Assembly (NCBI GenBank): GCA_009760855.2
Contig: WPIO01000046.1
Location: 2,816,501 to 2,876,500 of the forward strand
DNA from: Cristatella mucedo
Lineage: Eukaryota; Bryozoa; Phylactolaemata; Cristatellidae
Length of the DNA: 60,000 nt
Direction of reading: 5' to 3'
Both the position numbers and the translations under genes were made by a program. Below the pieces are notes generated by a model that saw only the letters and a program-made list of their open reading frames with translations, searched no databases and was not told the DNA's origin. How positions within the stretch are numbered: the stretch's first letter is position 1; the number at the start of each line of letters is the position of its first letter. Of this stretch, positions 45,268 to 54,681 are shown piece by piece.

Positions 45268-47987
45268 CAGGGGTGTCCAACACGTGGCCCATGGGCCACA
45301 ACCCGGCCCGCCCCAGTCTTCAATGCAGCCCGCAAAGTTATCCGAAAAATATTTGTCACTTCATGTTTTTCGTTAATTTTTAATCATTACAAACGGCGAT
45401 TTAAGGCTCTGTGATGTATTTCACACACGAGTGAAGCATGAAGGGCTATTTTCGAAATTTCCGAATGGCTATTTTCGCTTGAAGGTAAAAACATCGATTT
45501 ATTTTGCTAGCCTTCATGTGAACATTCTGGCGTGAAGGGGTAATTTATTTGTGCTACAGCAGCAGAGCTATTACGATCGCATATATAACGCTTCCCGAAG
45601 CAGAAATTACTGTATCACTCTGTGGATAGAATAAAGAGCCGTTTCTCAGCTGCCACTGCACTGACGGTATTCAGTCTGGTAGTTTTTTCCAAAAACGAGT
45701 ATTGCTCAACTCACTTACTAATGCTAAGATATTGCTGTGCTAAAATATAAATTAATCAATTCGTCACTGATCTGTTATTTTATTTCACAGAGAAAAATGG
45801 CAGAGAATGTGAATACTAGCAAAAAACGAAACATTATTGCAGAAGGAAGACTTTTAAAAGCATCCTGGACTGTAGACAATTTTGTCATGGAACGCTTCCG
45901 TAAAATAATGTGCCTAATATGCCAAGAACCAGTTTCCGTGGCGAAGGTGTACGATGTTATGCGACATTTTTCAACAAAGCATGGCTACAGGTACAACAGC
46001 CTGACTGGTCAACTTCGAATTGATCTCGTGAACTCTTTGAAACAGAGCGTCATTGGACAGCAGTCATTGTTTACAGCAGTCAGCAACAAGTCTGAGGCTT
46101 CAACCAAAGTAAGTTTTTTAATAGCTGAAGCTATAGCTAAGCGGGGAAAGCATTTTCCGATGGTAAACTTGTTAAGGAATGCTCCAGGCTGTTTACTGGT
46201 GTGGTCTGTCCAGAAAAGAAGTCAGAAGTAGAGAAAGTCAGTCTTTCTCATCAAACGGTTGCTAGAAGAGTTGACCAGCTCGCATCCAACATAGAAAGTC
46301 TCACTAGAAGACTTGCTGAATGCGAATTTTATTCTCTTGCGCTCGACGAAAGCACGGACAATAGCGATTCGGCTCAACTGTCGGTGTTTGTACGCGGAGT
46401 AACAGGAAAGTTTGTCATTATCAAAGAACTGTTGGATATATGTTCAATGAAAGGCACTACAACGGGGAGGAATATTTTGGATCAGGTCAAGAGGGTCCGC
46501 ACAAAATTTAATCTTCCTGAAACTAAATTGATTGGTTTAATCACAGACGGAGCCCCTTCAATGACAGGTAGACACAATGGATTTGTATCATTAATGGTAA
46601 AATTAGTACCTCACAAAATGGTCAGTCATCACTGCATTATCCACTAAGAACAGCTATGTGCAAAGGTCTTGAGCATGCAACATATAATGGACAATGTAGT
46701 TTCAGCAGTCAATGTGATAAGGTCTCGTGCGCTAAACCACAGACAATTTCAGGCTTTCCTTGAAGAGTTGGGATCAGATCATTGTGATGTTATTTGTTTC
46801 TGCCAAGTCCGTTGGCTAAGTAGGGCAAACACGTTAGCCAGGTTTTGGTCACTTTGGGACAAAATAAAAACATTTATGACAGAAAAGGGAAAAAATGTTG
46901 GCTTCCTCGATGACCAGCAGTGGTTGAATGACTTGGCTTTTTTGGTGGACATGACCAAACATCTTGCAGATCTTATTGTCAAACTCCAAGGTAAGGATCA
47001 ACTGGTCCATAAAATGTATGAGTGTGTTGTCGCGTTTGTGCAAAAGCTGAAACTTTTCCGGAAACACTTAAATCAGAAGAAACTGTTACATTTCACAACA
47101 CTAGCAACAAGATCGCCTGAAACGCTGGCTCATATGAAGTACTCCACTCTTGTTAGCAAACTTGTTGATGAATTCGAAGAGAGGTTTCAGGATTTCCAAC
47201 AACATGCGGATGACATGAACATGATTAGTAATCCATTTATTATCGATCTCTCTGATGCACCTGATGAATTTCAACTCGAACTAATCGACATTCATAATGA
47301 CAGCAATTCAAAAACTGCTTATGATCAGCATGATCTTGTTACCTTTTACAAGCAGTATGTTTCATCGGAGTCTTTTCTTAACCTAGCCAAACATGCTCGC
47401 AGGTATATTGCACTTTTTGGCAACACATATTGCTGTGAACATCTTTTTTCCAGACTGAAAAATGTGAAAACAAAGAATCGATCCATTCTCACAGATGAAC
47501 ATTTATCAGGAATCCTTAGAATTGCCACATCCACTGTTGCAGCAGATGTCGACTTTTTATGCAAACAGAAACAATGCCAAATATCTCATTGATGCCTGCA
47601 GTGCAGAAGACATTGAATACCTGTGGCATTTAATTAATCCTAAGACATTAATATTATGTGAGTCCATGTCATGTAATTTTGTAAGTTTTATAAGTTTCTG
47701 TCTTCATGTTATTAAAATTAAAATCCAAAAGTAAAAGATTGGCCATAATATCTATCGAGTTATTTTCCAGGACACATGATTAAATTTTTATTATTTATTA
47801 TTTTTAATTATAATTATGCTAAAAACACTATTGTATTGCGGTTTATTTATTAAGTATAATAGTAATAGTCATACTAAATTACGATCTTATTTTCTGATGC
47901 GGTCAACTACGCCAATTTACATGTGGCCACCGGACCTTTTACATTTTTGAAATGTGGCCCCCAACGCAAAAAGGTTGGACACCCCTG
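45268..47987 (+). mobile_element. hAT DNA transposon with terminal inverted repeats
   Basis: The left end CAGGGGTGTCCAAC and right end GTTGGACACCCCTG are perfect 14-base inverted repeats, extended by GTGGCCC / GGGCCACA motifs inside. The 2.72-kb length and a central transposase fit an autonomous-size hAT of the GTF2IRD2/ZBED type. The 8-base flanks (GCTTAGGG on the left, ATTTACAG on the right) do not match as a target duplication. Confidence 0.92.
45797..47592 (+). pseudogene. hAT transposase, GTF2IRD2/ZBED5-like (one frameshift, one TAA)
   Basis: It begins MAENVNTSKKRN. A BED-like zinc finger follows (CLICQEP ... RHFSTKH), then LTGQLR, LDESTD (first catalytic Asp), LITDGAPSMTG (second Asp) and HHCIIH. 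The C-terminal hAT dimerisation region has YCCEHLFSRLK with the catalytic Glu. The frame shifts near 46200, and one TAA at 46645-46647 interrupts HHCIIH-x-EQLCAK, where relatives carry Gln. The two Asp and the Glu remain, so the element was active fairly recently. A CAA-to-TAA change here parallels the in-frame TAA codons of the viral genes. Confidence 0.9.
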
Positions 47988-48208
47988 ATTTACAGGATCT
48001 GATATTCTTACATACTTTTTGAGTTTGCAGATAAATTACCTGTTATACGTTGATCTGAAACTGAATCTTTTCTTAGATAATTATTATCAGCAAACGCTTT
48101 ATTAACTGTTTCTAATGGATTAACAGTTTCCCCAAGATTTGTTATTTTGTTTGATGCAAAATCTAATATTCCATCCATTTGTTAATCTTTTTTAGAAAGC
48201 ATACTCAT
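47988..48208 (-). pseudogene. Fibre-like repeat protein 3, truncated at the hAT junction
   Basis: It starts at ATG 48208, overlapping the TGA of the upstream fibre gene by an ATGA, and has one in-frame TAA at codon 9. It then carries a repeat MDGILDFASNKITNLGETVN ... ETVNKAFADNNYL of the same kind as in fibre 1. After a frameshift near 48020 the next repeat begins (ISDPVN), and the reading breaks off exactly at the hAT terminus. This fixes the hAT/virus junction inside a coding sequence. Confidence 0.75.
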
Positions 48209-49198
48209 CTTAGTGCTATATAAACAGTAATTAATAAAACTGTATAACGCAAGTCTTCAGTAACAAAAATAGTACTACCAGAAGTCACAAGCTTTTTATC
48301 TTTATCAAGTATATAACTACCGAATATTGTTTTCCTATATGGTTCTAATATAATACCAAGTGATGTTACTGGTGAAATCTGAGGTGGTGATAACATCTTT
48401 TTATCGATAACCCTTTCATCTGGCAAATATTTACCACTTGGAATATCAAAATAATATCCACCCTGTTCATAAGTGGCACACAGAACATACAATCCTCTAC
48501 CAATTACAATATCATTATTGTTTATGGCAAGCGTTAATTCTTCAGATGATGTAATAGCTTTATTCATTTTAGGAAAGGTAGCTGATCCTCCAACACTTGT
48601 TGGATCAAGATATTTTGCATAAAATTTAACTTCTGCAACATTTCCACAAGATATTTTATTTAGATAACCAAGATTAACACCATCATTAGGATTAACGGGA
48701 TCATTTACGATTCTAATAAAATTATTTTGCATATCTAAATTTCCATTAATTGTTCCCACATGTAAATTAAGGAAGTTGTCATCGATATACTTTTTATTTG
48801 GAACAATATAATCAAAGTCTGGATTTCCACCAGCATATGGAACTGTAACTTTAATATCACCATTTACAACTAGATTTCCTCTAATTGTTCCACCAGTAAG
48901 TGGTAATTTAGTGTCAGCATAATCTTTCGTTGCAGCATCACTAGGATTTATAGGATTAGCAAGATCTACTGTTCTAAAATTATTCATATCAATATCTCCA
49001 TCATTTTGTAGTTGATCTAGAAATCTTAGTGACAAAGTTAGTATCTATATACTTTCTGTTTAGTGCATCACCAGCATCAACAGGATCACCTACATTTTTT
49101 ATAAGCTTATTATTCATATTTAGATTTCCGCTAAGTATATCACCTGTCTTCTTAATACAATTCTTTGATGTTTTTCCTCTACTTCTTTTTCCTAACAT
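48205..49198 (-). pseudogene. Fibre-like attachment protein 1, with coiled repeat shaft and C-terminal head
   Basis: From ATG 49198 to TGA 48205, about 330 residues, with one frameshift near 49003. The N-terminal half is a series of about 40-residue repeats: NMNNKLIKNVGDPVDAGDAL + YIDTNF, DMNNFRTVDLANPINPSDAA + DYAD, and DMQNNFIRIVNDPVNPNDGV + LGYLN. This is the pattern found in phage and large-virus tail fibres. The C-terminal about 150 residues form a distinct, repeat-free region, probably the receptor-binding head. The start lies 4 bases past TATAG, which also contains the TAG stop of fibre 2. By analogy it would sit at the capsid vertex; its role is inferred. Confidence 0.78.
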
Positions 49199-49200
49199 TT

Positions 49201-50097
49201 CTATACAATACTAACAATAAAATCTACAAAAGTAATTCCACTTGCAACAGTAAACTTATCAATAGCATATATACATGTTCCATCAATATTAATTATTAAA
49301 ACTACTGTACCACTTACACCATTACATAATAATAATACCATTACATAAGTATTAACACTTGTTAACTCTAAATAAGAACTAGTTTTATTAGTTGCGTACA
49401 TATTATTAGATACCATTCTAAAATTAGGTAATGCTCCTGGAAAGAATGTTTTAAGATTAGTTGCATAGGCGACAACTTTTCCAGTAGCTGCAATAATAGG
49501 CATATCGCCAGGTGTAATTTGTTGAGATTGAAATTTATCACCTGTACTTCCATTAGCAGTAATATTTAAACCTAACATATCAAGATAAACTATACTTGGA
49601 TAAGTTCCAGTTAAACCTAAGTATTTAAATGATACTTGTTCATTAGTATCAACATATTGTTTTGTTTCTACATCAGAAACTTTTACATTAATAATATTCT
49701 TATTTCCCATATTAATACTTGACATTGCTTTACCTTGAAATACTGCTGTCATACTTTTAAGTAATCCATTGTTTATTAGTTTAAATGGTCTTAGATCTGA
49801 GTAGACAGTCCCATCGGCAGAATTACGAGATATACCAACAACATTCTTACAATTCAATTGTGATTTCATTACTGCACCTTTTTTTGGTAGTAAATCAGTT
49901 AGACTGATACTTTTGCTATTTATCCTGAAGGATTACTAATAACATTGTCACCAGCACTTGGAACTAAGAGCATAATCCAATTTTATAGCATCACCACTAT
50001 TAACACTATTAACAGGAAAACCTATGTTTGTTATTCTATTATTATTTGCATCAAGATTAGTATAAATATTACCATTAAATTTTCTAACTTTTTCCAT
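49201..50097 (-). pseudogene. Fibre-like attachment protein 2
   Basis: Starts at ATG 50097 and ends with TAG at 49201. A first repeat (LDANNNRITNIGFPVNSVNS) is followed by two frameshifts (near 49965 and 49920), then by repeats containing INMGNKNIINVKVSDVETKQ. A unique C-terminal region ends in a hydrophobic stretch (VLIINIDGTCIYAIDK). It shares the N-terminal repeat architecture with fibres 1 and 3 but not the head, so three heads may have been carried on similar shafts. It is divergently arranged with the gene at 50106. Confidence 0.72.
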
Positions 50098-50105
50098 TAC
50101 TTATA
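50098..50105. promoter_or_regulatory. 8-base divergent promoter space
   Basis: Only TACTTATA separates the minus-strand ATG (50097) from the plus-strand ATG (50106). Core signals must overlap both coding regions or transcription must start at the ATG. Confidence 0.55.
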
Positions 50106-50486
50106 ATGAAAAAAGCAAAATCAAGAAGAGGTAAAGGAGTAGGCGAAGATATAAAAGAAGGAACTAAAAAAACTAAAGAAGTAATAGAGGGTATTAAAAC
50201 TGCTACAAATGTAACTGAAAAGGTAGTAACAAAACTTGCTCCAAAACTTGCTGCAAAACTATCATTAGCTGCTTCTGAAAAGATAGCAAGAGCAGTTCCT
50301 AAAGTTTTACAGTCTCTTAAAGTAATTGGTGCTGGTGCTAATGTTCTAGGAGGATTTCTTAGTGGATTTACAGGAATACTTGATCTAAGTTCATTTATAA
50401 AACAAATAGTAGAGGATATTACTTCTGGTAAATACGGACAAGTATTCTGGAAAACAATGTCAGAAAAAAAGGACTACAAAAGATGA
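50106..50486 (+). CDS. Basic, amphipathic virion-type protein, function unknown
   Basis: An intact 126-codon frame. The N-terminus is Lys/Arg-rich (KKAKSRRGKG). The middle is a run of Ala/Lys helices (KLAPKLAAKLSLAASEKIA), followed by a Gly-rich hydrophobic segment around residues 78-95 (IGAGANVLGGFLSGFTGIL). Such composition suits a core or membrane-interacting protein. It ends in an ATGA overlap with the pX-like gene, so the two are probably co-translated. No family recognised. Confidence 0.7.
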   Translation: MKKAKSRRGKGVGEDIKEGTKKTKEVIEGIKTATNVTEKVVTKLAPKLAAKLSLAASEKIARAVPKVLQSLKVIGAGANVLGGFLSGFTGILDLSSFIKQIVEDITSGKYGQVFWKTMSEKKDYKR

Positions 50487-51217
50487 TTGAATCTTTAGAA
50501 ATAGGTCTTACGATTAATGATGTATTACTTACTGCAGAAAAAGATAATTATCCATGGTATTGGAATTCAAAAGAATATTTAACTGAAGTGTTTGGAATGG
50601 AAGTAAATTGGGATTCTACTCAATTAGATCCTAAATCCTGGTCTAAGAATTTCTTAGAGGTTAGGTCTGGTGGGTTTTTACCTGCTATTCCTGCTATTGT
50701 TAGTTTAATTGCGGCAGCAATAGGAGCAACTGGAACAGGTATTTCAATTTCAGTTACTGTAGCTGGTTTAATAAAAAAGTTAATTAATACCACTATGTTT
50801 TCCGCACAAGCACCACCAATGAAAACTCATAATCAAAGAATGGATGCACTAACATTACAAAGTGAAAGACTAAAGAATGCTATTGAGGATTTGAATAATA
50901 TGGTAGAAGCAATTCATTTAGGAATTGACATTGATGTTCGTGGTAAAGTACGAAAATCGGAAGTAAAGAATCGATTGAACTACACTAAAAAAGGAAGAAA
51001 ACTAGTGGAGGATGGTCGTGTAGATTTTGCACCAGAATTGAAAAGAGATATTAAAAAAGTAGAAGCAACTTCACTCGGTGGAAAAAAGGAATGTAATTAT
51101 AAAGCTGAAAGTGCGATGTTACTTTCTGTACTTTATTCTAGGGGTGCTACTCCAGAAGAAATAGATAGAGAAGTAAAGAAATTACTTAGTGAGCTAAAGA
51201 AACGATGCGGTAATTAG
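50483..51217 (+). CDS. Adenovirus pX-like membrane-active core protein
   Basis: An intact 244-codon frame. Around residues 60-95 it carries RSGGFLPAIPAIVSLIAAAI followed by a Gly/Ser-rich hydrophobic run, strongly resembling the GGFLP-Ala-rich segment of adenovirus pX and of the X proteins reported for adintoviruses. After it come a Gln/Leu helical region and a basic tail. The family is linked to virion core or membrane disruption. It directly overlaps the preceding gene by four bases, and its TAG overlaps the stop of the convergent HNH gene. This is one of few undamaged viral genes. Confidence 0.7.
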   Translation: MIESLEIGLTINDVLLTAEKDNYPWYWNSKEYLTEVFGMEVNWDSTQLDPKSWSKNFLEVRSGGFLPAIPAIVSLIAAAIGATGTGISISVTVAGLIKKLINTTMFSAQAPPMKTHNQRMDALTLQSERLKNAIEDLNNMVEAIHLGIDIDVRGKVRKSEVKNRLNYTKKGRKLVEDGRVDFAPELKRDIKKVEATSLGGKKECNYKAESAMLLSVLYSRGATPEEIDREVKKLLSELKKRCGN

Positions 51218-51772
51218 AAGTCGGTGTATCTAACTAGTTTATTATCATCTGTTAAACAATAATCAACATTAAGTTGTGCAAATTCCAAGTGAAGACGTAT
51301 GGCTTCAAAATCTCTAACTTTTGCTGCTTCTTCAGGATCGTCAAAATATCCCAAGAAATATTGTTTATCTATCCGAATATATGACATATATTTGTTTCTA
51401 CTTTAAAAAAAAACATACTCCAATAAAATCAGATGATAGACCATCTCGTTTAACTTTATTTCTATTATTTTTTTCTGATGTTTCCTCACGTAAATTAGCA
51501 AAAGAATTATTTAATTTATCGTTATCTTTATGATCTATTTCATAAAATGGAAATTTACCAGTCACTACCAACCAGGCCAAACGGTGAGAATAATATGATT
51601 TTCCATCAATTCTAATGATTTTACATCCATCTGATCTTATACAACCTGCTTCTTGTCCGGCTTTTGCAGTTCCTGTTCTATCAACTCTCCAGGTAAATTT
51701 CCCGCTAAAAGCATTACATGCTAACAACTCATTAACTTTCTCACGCAATGCATCAATTTCATCTTGATTCAT
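51214..51772 (-). pseudogene. HNH endonuclease with AP2-type DNA-binding domain
   Basis: The minus strand from ATG 51772 encodes, after a coiled N-terminus, the HNH core (SHRLAWLVVTG ... EIDHKDNDKLNNSFANLREE). After a frameshift in a T run near 51403-51411 come AP2/ERF residues (YFLGYFDDPEEAAKVRDFEA followed by HLEFAQLN), ending in TAA at 51214. HNH-AP2 proteins are mobile homing-type endonucleases in phages and large DNA viruses. It is convergent with the pX-like gene and has no TATAG motif before its ATG, as expected for a guest gene. It probably nicks or cuts DNA; its target cannot be read here. Confidence 0.8.
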
Positions 51773-51810
51773 TTTTATTATATGTTTTTTATCTGTTTAA
51801 ATTATTTTAT

Positions 51811-51821
51811 TATACATAGAA
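51811..51821 (+). promoter_or_regulatory. TATACATAGAA start-site motif
   Basis: A variant of the TATATAG motif abutting the ATG at 51822. Confidence 0.45.
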
Positions 51822-52577
51822 ATGTCGTATCAAGAAGCAAAACTAGCATTGTCAGATCATCAACTAAAACTAATTCACAATTCTAAAGAACTAATTTCTA
51901 TAAGATTAAAACACACCGATTTATCTGGATCTGTTCCTATTCTTCTTACAAAGACTCAACTAAACAAAATAGAAAAGAGTAGATCTAAAAGTACTGGATT
52001 ACAATTGAATCTAAGTATTAAACAACTAAGAGCAAATAGAAGACAAGGTTTCGGTCTCGTTGATATAATAAACAAATTATCTGGCAATCGTGAAATGCAT
52101 ATGTCTTTGCCAAAAGGTGTAAACAGTGAGTTTGTTCCTGGAGGAAGTTTCAACAATACAACTAAGTACTCGTTCGCGGGCCCAGGAACGAAATTCAGAA
52201 AACGTGTAGACGAGGGATACGAGGGGGCAAACGATTTAGATAGATCGGCTTTGGTGCATGATAGTGTTTATACAGAAACAGCATCTGATCCAGAACCAAA
52301 AAGAACTGAAATAAGAAATTTATCAGATATGGTTCTTGCTGAAAGTGCTGCTAGGATTTCTCTTGATCCAAAGCAACCGTCATATGTCAGAGAAGACGCA
52401 AAAATGGGAGCGGCAATTATGGCAGCAAAGAGTCGTTTATGACTTGGTCTTGTTGGCGGAAGTATTTTAGACAGTAAGTTTGCAATGGATTTCTTAAAAG
52501 ACAAAGTAAGTACTCCATCAAGTATAAGTAAGATAACTAATTATGCAAAGAATCTTGCTGATAAGATGTTTATATAA
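51822..52577 (+). pseudogene. Parvovirus-type phospholipase A2 domain protein (one in-frame TGA)
   Basis: The frame runs from ATG 51822 to TAA 52575 (251 codons) with a single TGA at 52440-52442. At residues about 105-150 it has YSFAGPGTKF (calcium-binding loop), ANDLDRSALVHDSVY (catalytic His-Asp and Tyr) and a following helix: the same order as the PLA2 of parvovirus VP1 and as PLA2 proteins described in adintoviruses. In those systems the enzyme opens endosomal membranes during entry. The residues visible here are complete. The region before it is an unknown basic domain (KSRSKSTGLQ). Confidence 0.82.
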
Positions 52578-52640
52578 GTAAAAAAAAAGATGTAAATCTA
52601 ATCTAATTTTTATTTTGTTTATATGTATTTTTGTTAGTAT

Positions 52641-53124
52641 CTAATAATAAGCAAGATATAATTTATCCGGTGATTGTTTTTTATCCACAGGATAAACTTT
52701 AACTTGTTCAACCTTCAATCTAATACTAAGTCTTTCTTCTGAATTATTAGTATCTTTAGTTACATATGATCCATCAAGAATACCAGTAACATCAAAGTCA
52801 TTACCAAACTTTTGAGTTATTTCAGTAACACTAGCAAATTTAATTCGTTTGTTCTTTTGATCAAAGAAGATACTTGGTTTATTACCAAATGCAATTCTAA
52901 TACCAATAGTCACACGAGCACTCATATCATAACCACTGTACTCAAGCTTCAAACTTGCTCTATTAGCAATATCTTTAAGTACAGGTCTCATATATTCTGT
53001 AATATACATCCATGCATTTGAAGTAAGGCTTAGAATATTTACTAATTTTCTCTTCAGTGTGAACGCGTGCTGATTTTCTTTTAGGAATTACGACTGCAGC
53101 ATTTTCAAGTACTACTTTTTCCAT
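52641..53124 (-). pseudogene. Unknown conserved-looking viral protein (frameshift near 53065)
   Basis: Starts at ATG 53124, next to TATAG on the minus strand, and ends with TAG at 52641. The first about 19 codons are basic (VIPKRKSARVH). After a frameshift in an A run the remaining 120 codons encode a beta-rich domain (RVTIGIRIAFGNKPSIFFDQ ... RLSIRLKVEQVKVYPV). I do not recognise the family. A DNA-binding or minor virion role would fit but is not shown. It faces the PLA2 gene convergently and lies downstream of the protease on the same strand. Confidence 0.6.
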
Positions 53125-53134
53125 TTCTATACAA
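53125..53134 (-). promoter_or_regulatory. TATAG start-site motif (minus strand)
   Basis: The reverse complement reads CCTTGTATAGAA, abutting the ATG at 53124. Confidence 0.5.
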
Positions 53135-53178
53135 GGAAAAGAAAAAGTTTTAATTAAATTAGTAATTCTATTGTTGAT

Positions 53179-53978
53179 CTAAAATCCGATTCTTGCATTA
53201 ATTTTTAAGAAGATTAGACACCTTCTTCCACAATCTGTTTGATTGTATTCTTGTAGCTTAAATGTCTGAAATGTTGGTATAACACCAAAATAATTTATTA
53301 CTTCAGGCATTGGTGTAGCACTGAATGAATCAAAGTAAAAACATTGTTTTCCTACTTTTTTAAGTGCTATCCAGTGATATATTGCTTTTTGTGAATCACC
53401 AGTATTACAAATAAGACATTCATTTCTTAACGGCTTTGTTAGTTCATCTTTTGCAAACACACCTCTAAATTTTTTTATATCTAATTCTCTTATATAATTA
53501 TTTATTTCTATATCAGTTGAATGTGTTGATTTTACTTTTTTTAATTGACCAATAGTCTTTTTAAGTTCTACAATCATTTGTTCTGTATCTGCACAACCAC
53601 CAATTCCTGTACCAGTATATCTATCAGTACTACCTGAGAATTTTTTACTAAGTGCATTTGATGTTGCAGCAAAAATAGCAGGTGTTGGAACAGATTCTCC
53701 TCTACTTGTTTGTTTTCTACCTCTTCCAACTTTACTTGTTTGTTGTCTACCTCTACCAACTTTACTTGTTTGTTCTCTACCCATTCAAACTTCACTTGTT
53801 TGTTGTCTACCTGTTCCAGATCTTAATTTAACATACCTTGACTTCTTACTATCACAAATAGTACAAACAAACACCTTTTAAGCATTCCTCTCATTCCTTT
53901 CGTACTATCTACTTCAACATATACTCTTCATGGAATTGTATCTGTTTGTTCTTTACACTTCAAACAATATATTTCCAT
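53179..53978 (-). pseudogene. Zinc ribbon - repeat linker - adenain-like cysteine protease
   Basis: From ATG 53978 the minus strand encodes a zinc ribbon (YCLKCKEQTD ... CTICDSKKSRYVK, two CxxC pairs, DUF5679-like). A linker follows with three to four copies of a roughly 10-residue unit (GRQQTSKVGR), then the protease with YHWIAL (His), FYFDSFSATP (Asp) and TDCGRRCL (Cys), the Ulp1/adenovirus-protease triad. Stop TAG at 53179. Damage: TGA at 53930-53928, a frameshift near 53880 and TGA at 53787-53785, after which a new ATG opens the 201-codon protease frame. The three parts lie in one continuing frame past the last TGA, so I read them as one gene. The protease would mature capsid precursors. 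Confidence 0.8.
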
Positions 53979-53998
53979 ATCTATTATAATATAGAAAA
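53979..53998. promoter_or_regulatory. 20-base divergent promoter with near-palindrome
   Basis: CTATTATAATATAG reads CTATATTATAATAG on the other strand, so both divergent genes (protease and ATPase) receive a TATAG-type motif within 20 bases. Confidence 0.6.
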
Positions 53999-54648
53999 AT
54001 GTCTTTGCAAGTTAGAGCTTTCAATTTTGGACAAGATATAGATACTGGACATAAAGATTCATTAGCTATAGTTCCTATTAGAGCATTAGTGCTTGGACCA
54101 AGTGGAACAGGTAAATCACAGTTAGTAAAGAAATGGATATTTTATGGTATGCTTCATTATGATACATGTACAATCATTGCTTCAAGTTTAGATCACAAGT
54201 TATATCAGGGTCTTATGTCAATGGCAAAAGATAAGTCTGCTTACGTTTGGATTAATGGAATTGATAATATGCCAGAAGTTGATTCTTATAGGATTTCTAA
54301 GGATGTTGTTGTATTAGATGATTTAATGACAGAAGATCAATCTAAGATATTAGATTATTTTACTACAGGTAGACATAAAGGATTGAATATATATTTCATC
54401 TTGCTCAAGGATTTACTAATATTCCTAGAAGAGAAATAAGAAACAATATAAATATGATTATAATCTTTAAACAAAATAATACTGATAAGGAATACATTCG
54501 TGATTTATATGTTGGTGATATAGATAAGAAAATGTTTAAAGAATGGGTAAACTCTTGCACCAGAAATAGATTTAGTTACTGTGTTATTGATCTAACTAAA
54601 ACAGAATCAGAAGGAAGATTTTGGTCTGTAGATAATACAGGTAAGTAA
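53999..54648 (+). pseudogene. FtsK/A32-type DNA-packaging ATPase (one frameshift)
   Basis: The N-terminal frame (146 codons) holds the Walker A motif LVLGPSGTGKSQLVKKW and Walker B VVVLDDLM, then the sensor region KILDYFTTGRHKG. A frameshift near 54393 interrupts it. The third frame then carries LAQGFTNIPRREIRNN and joins the 64-codon frame at 54454-54648 (KEWVNSCTRNRFSYCVIDLT). The total of about 216 residues is normal for Polinton ATPases. It pumps the genome into the capsid. It is transcribed divergently from the protease. Confidence 0.92.
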
Positions 54649-54668
54649 TTAATAACTATTTTTAATTG

Positions 54669-54681
54669 AATATAGGGAAAC
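54669..54681 (+). promoter_or_regulatory. AATATAGGGAAAC start-site motif
   Basis: Precedes the ATG at 54682. Confidence 0.5.

Noticed and set aside
45260-47995. An 8-base target-site duplication around the hAT element
   Set aside because: GCTTAGGG and ATTTACAG match at only four positions, no better than drift or chance.
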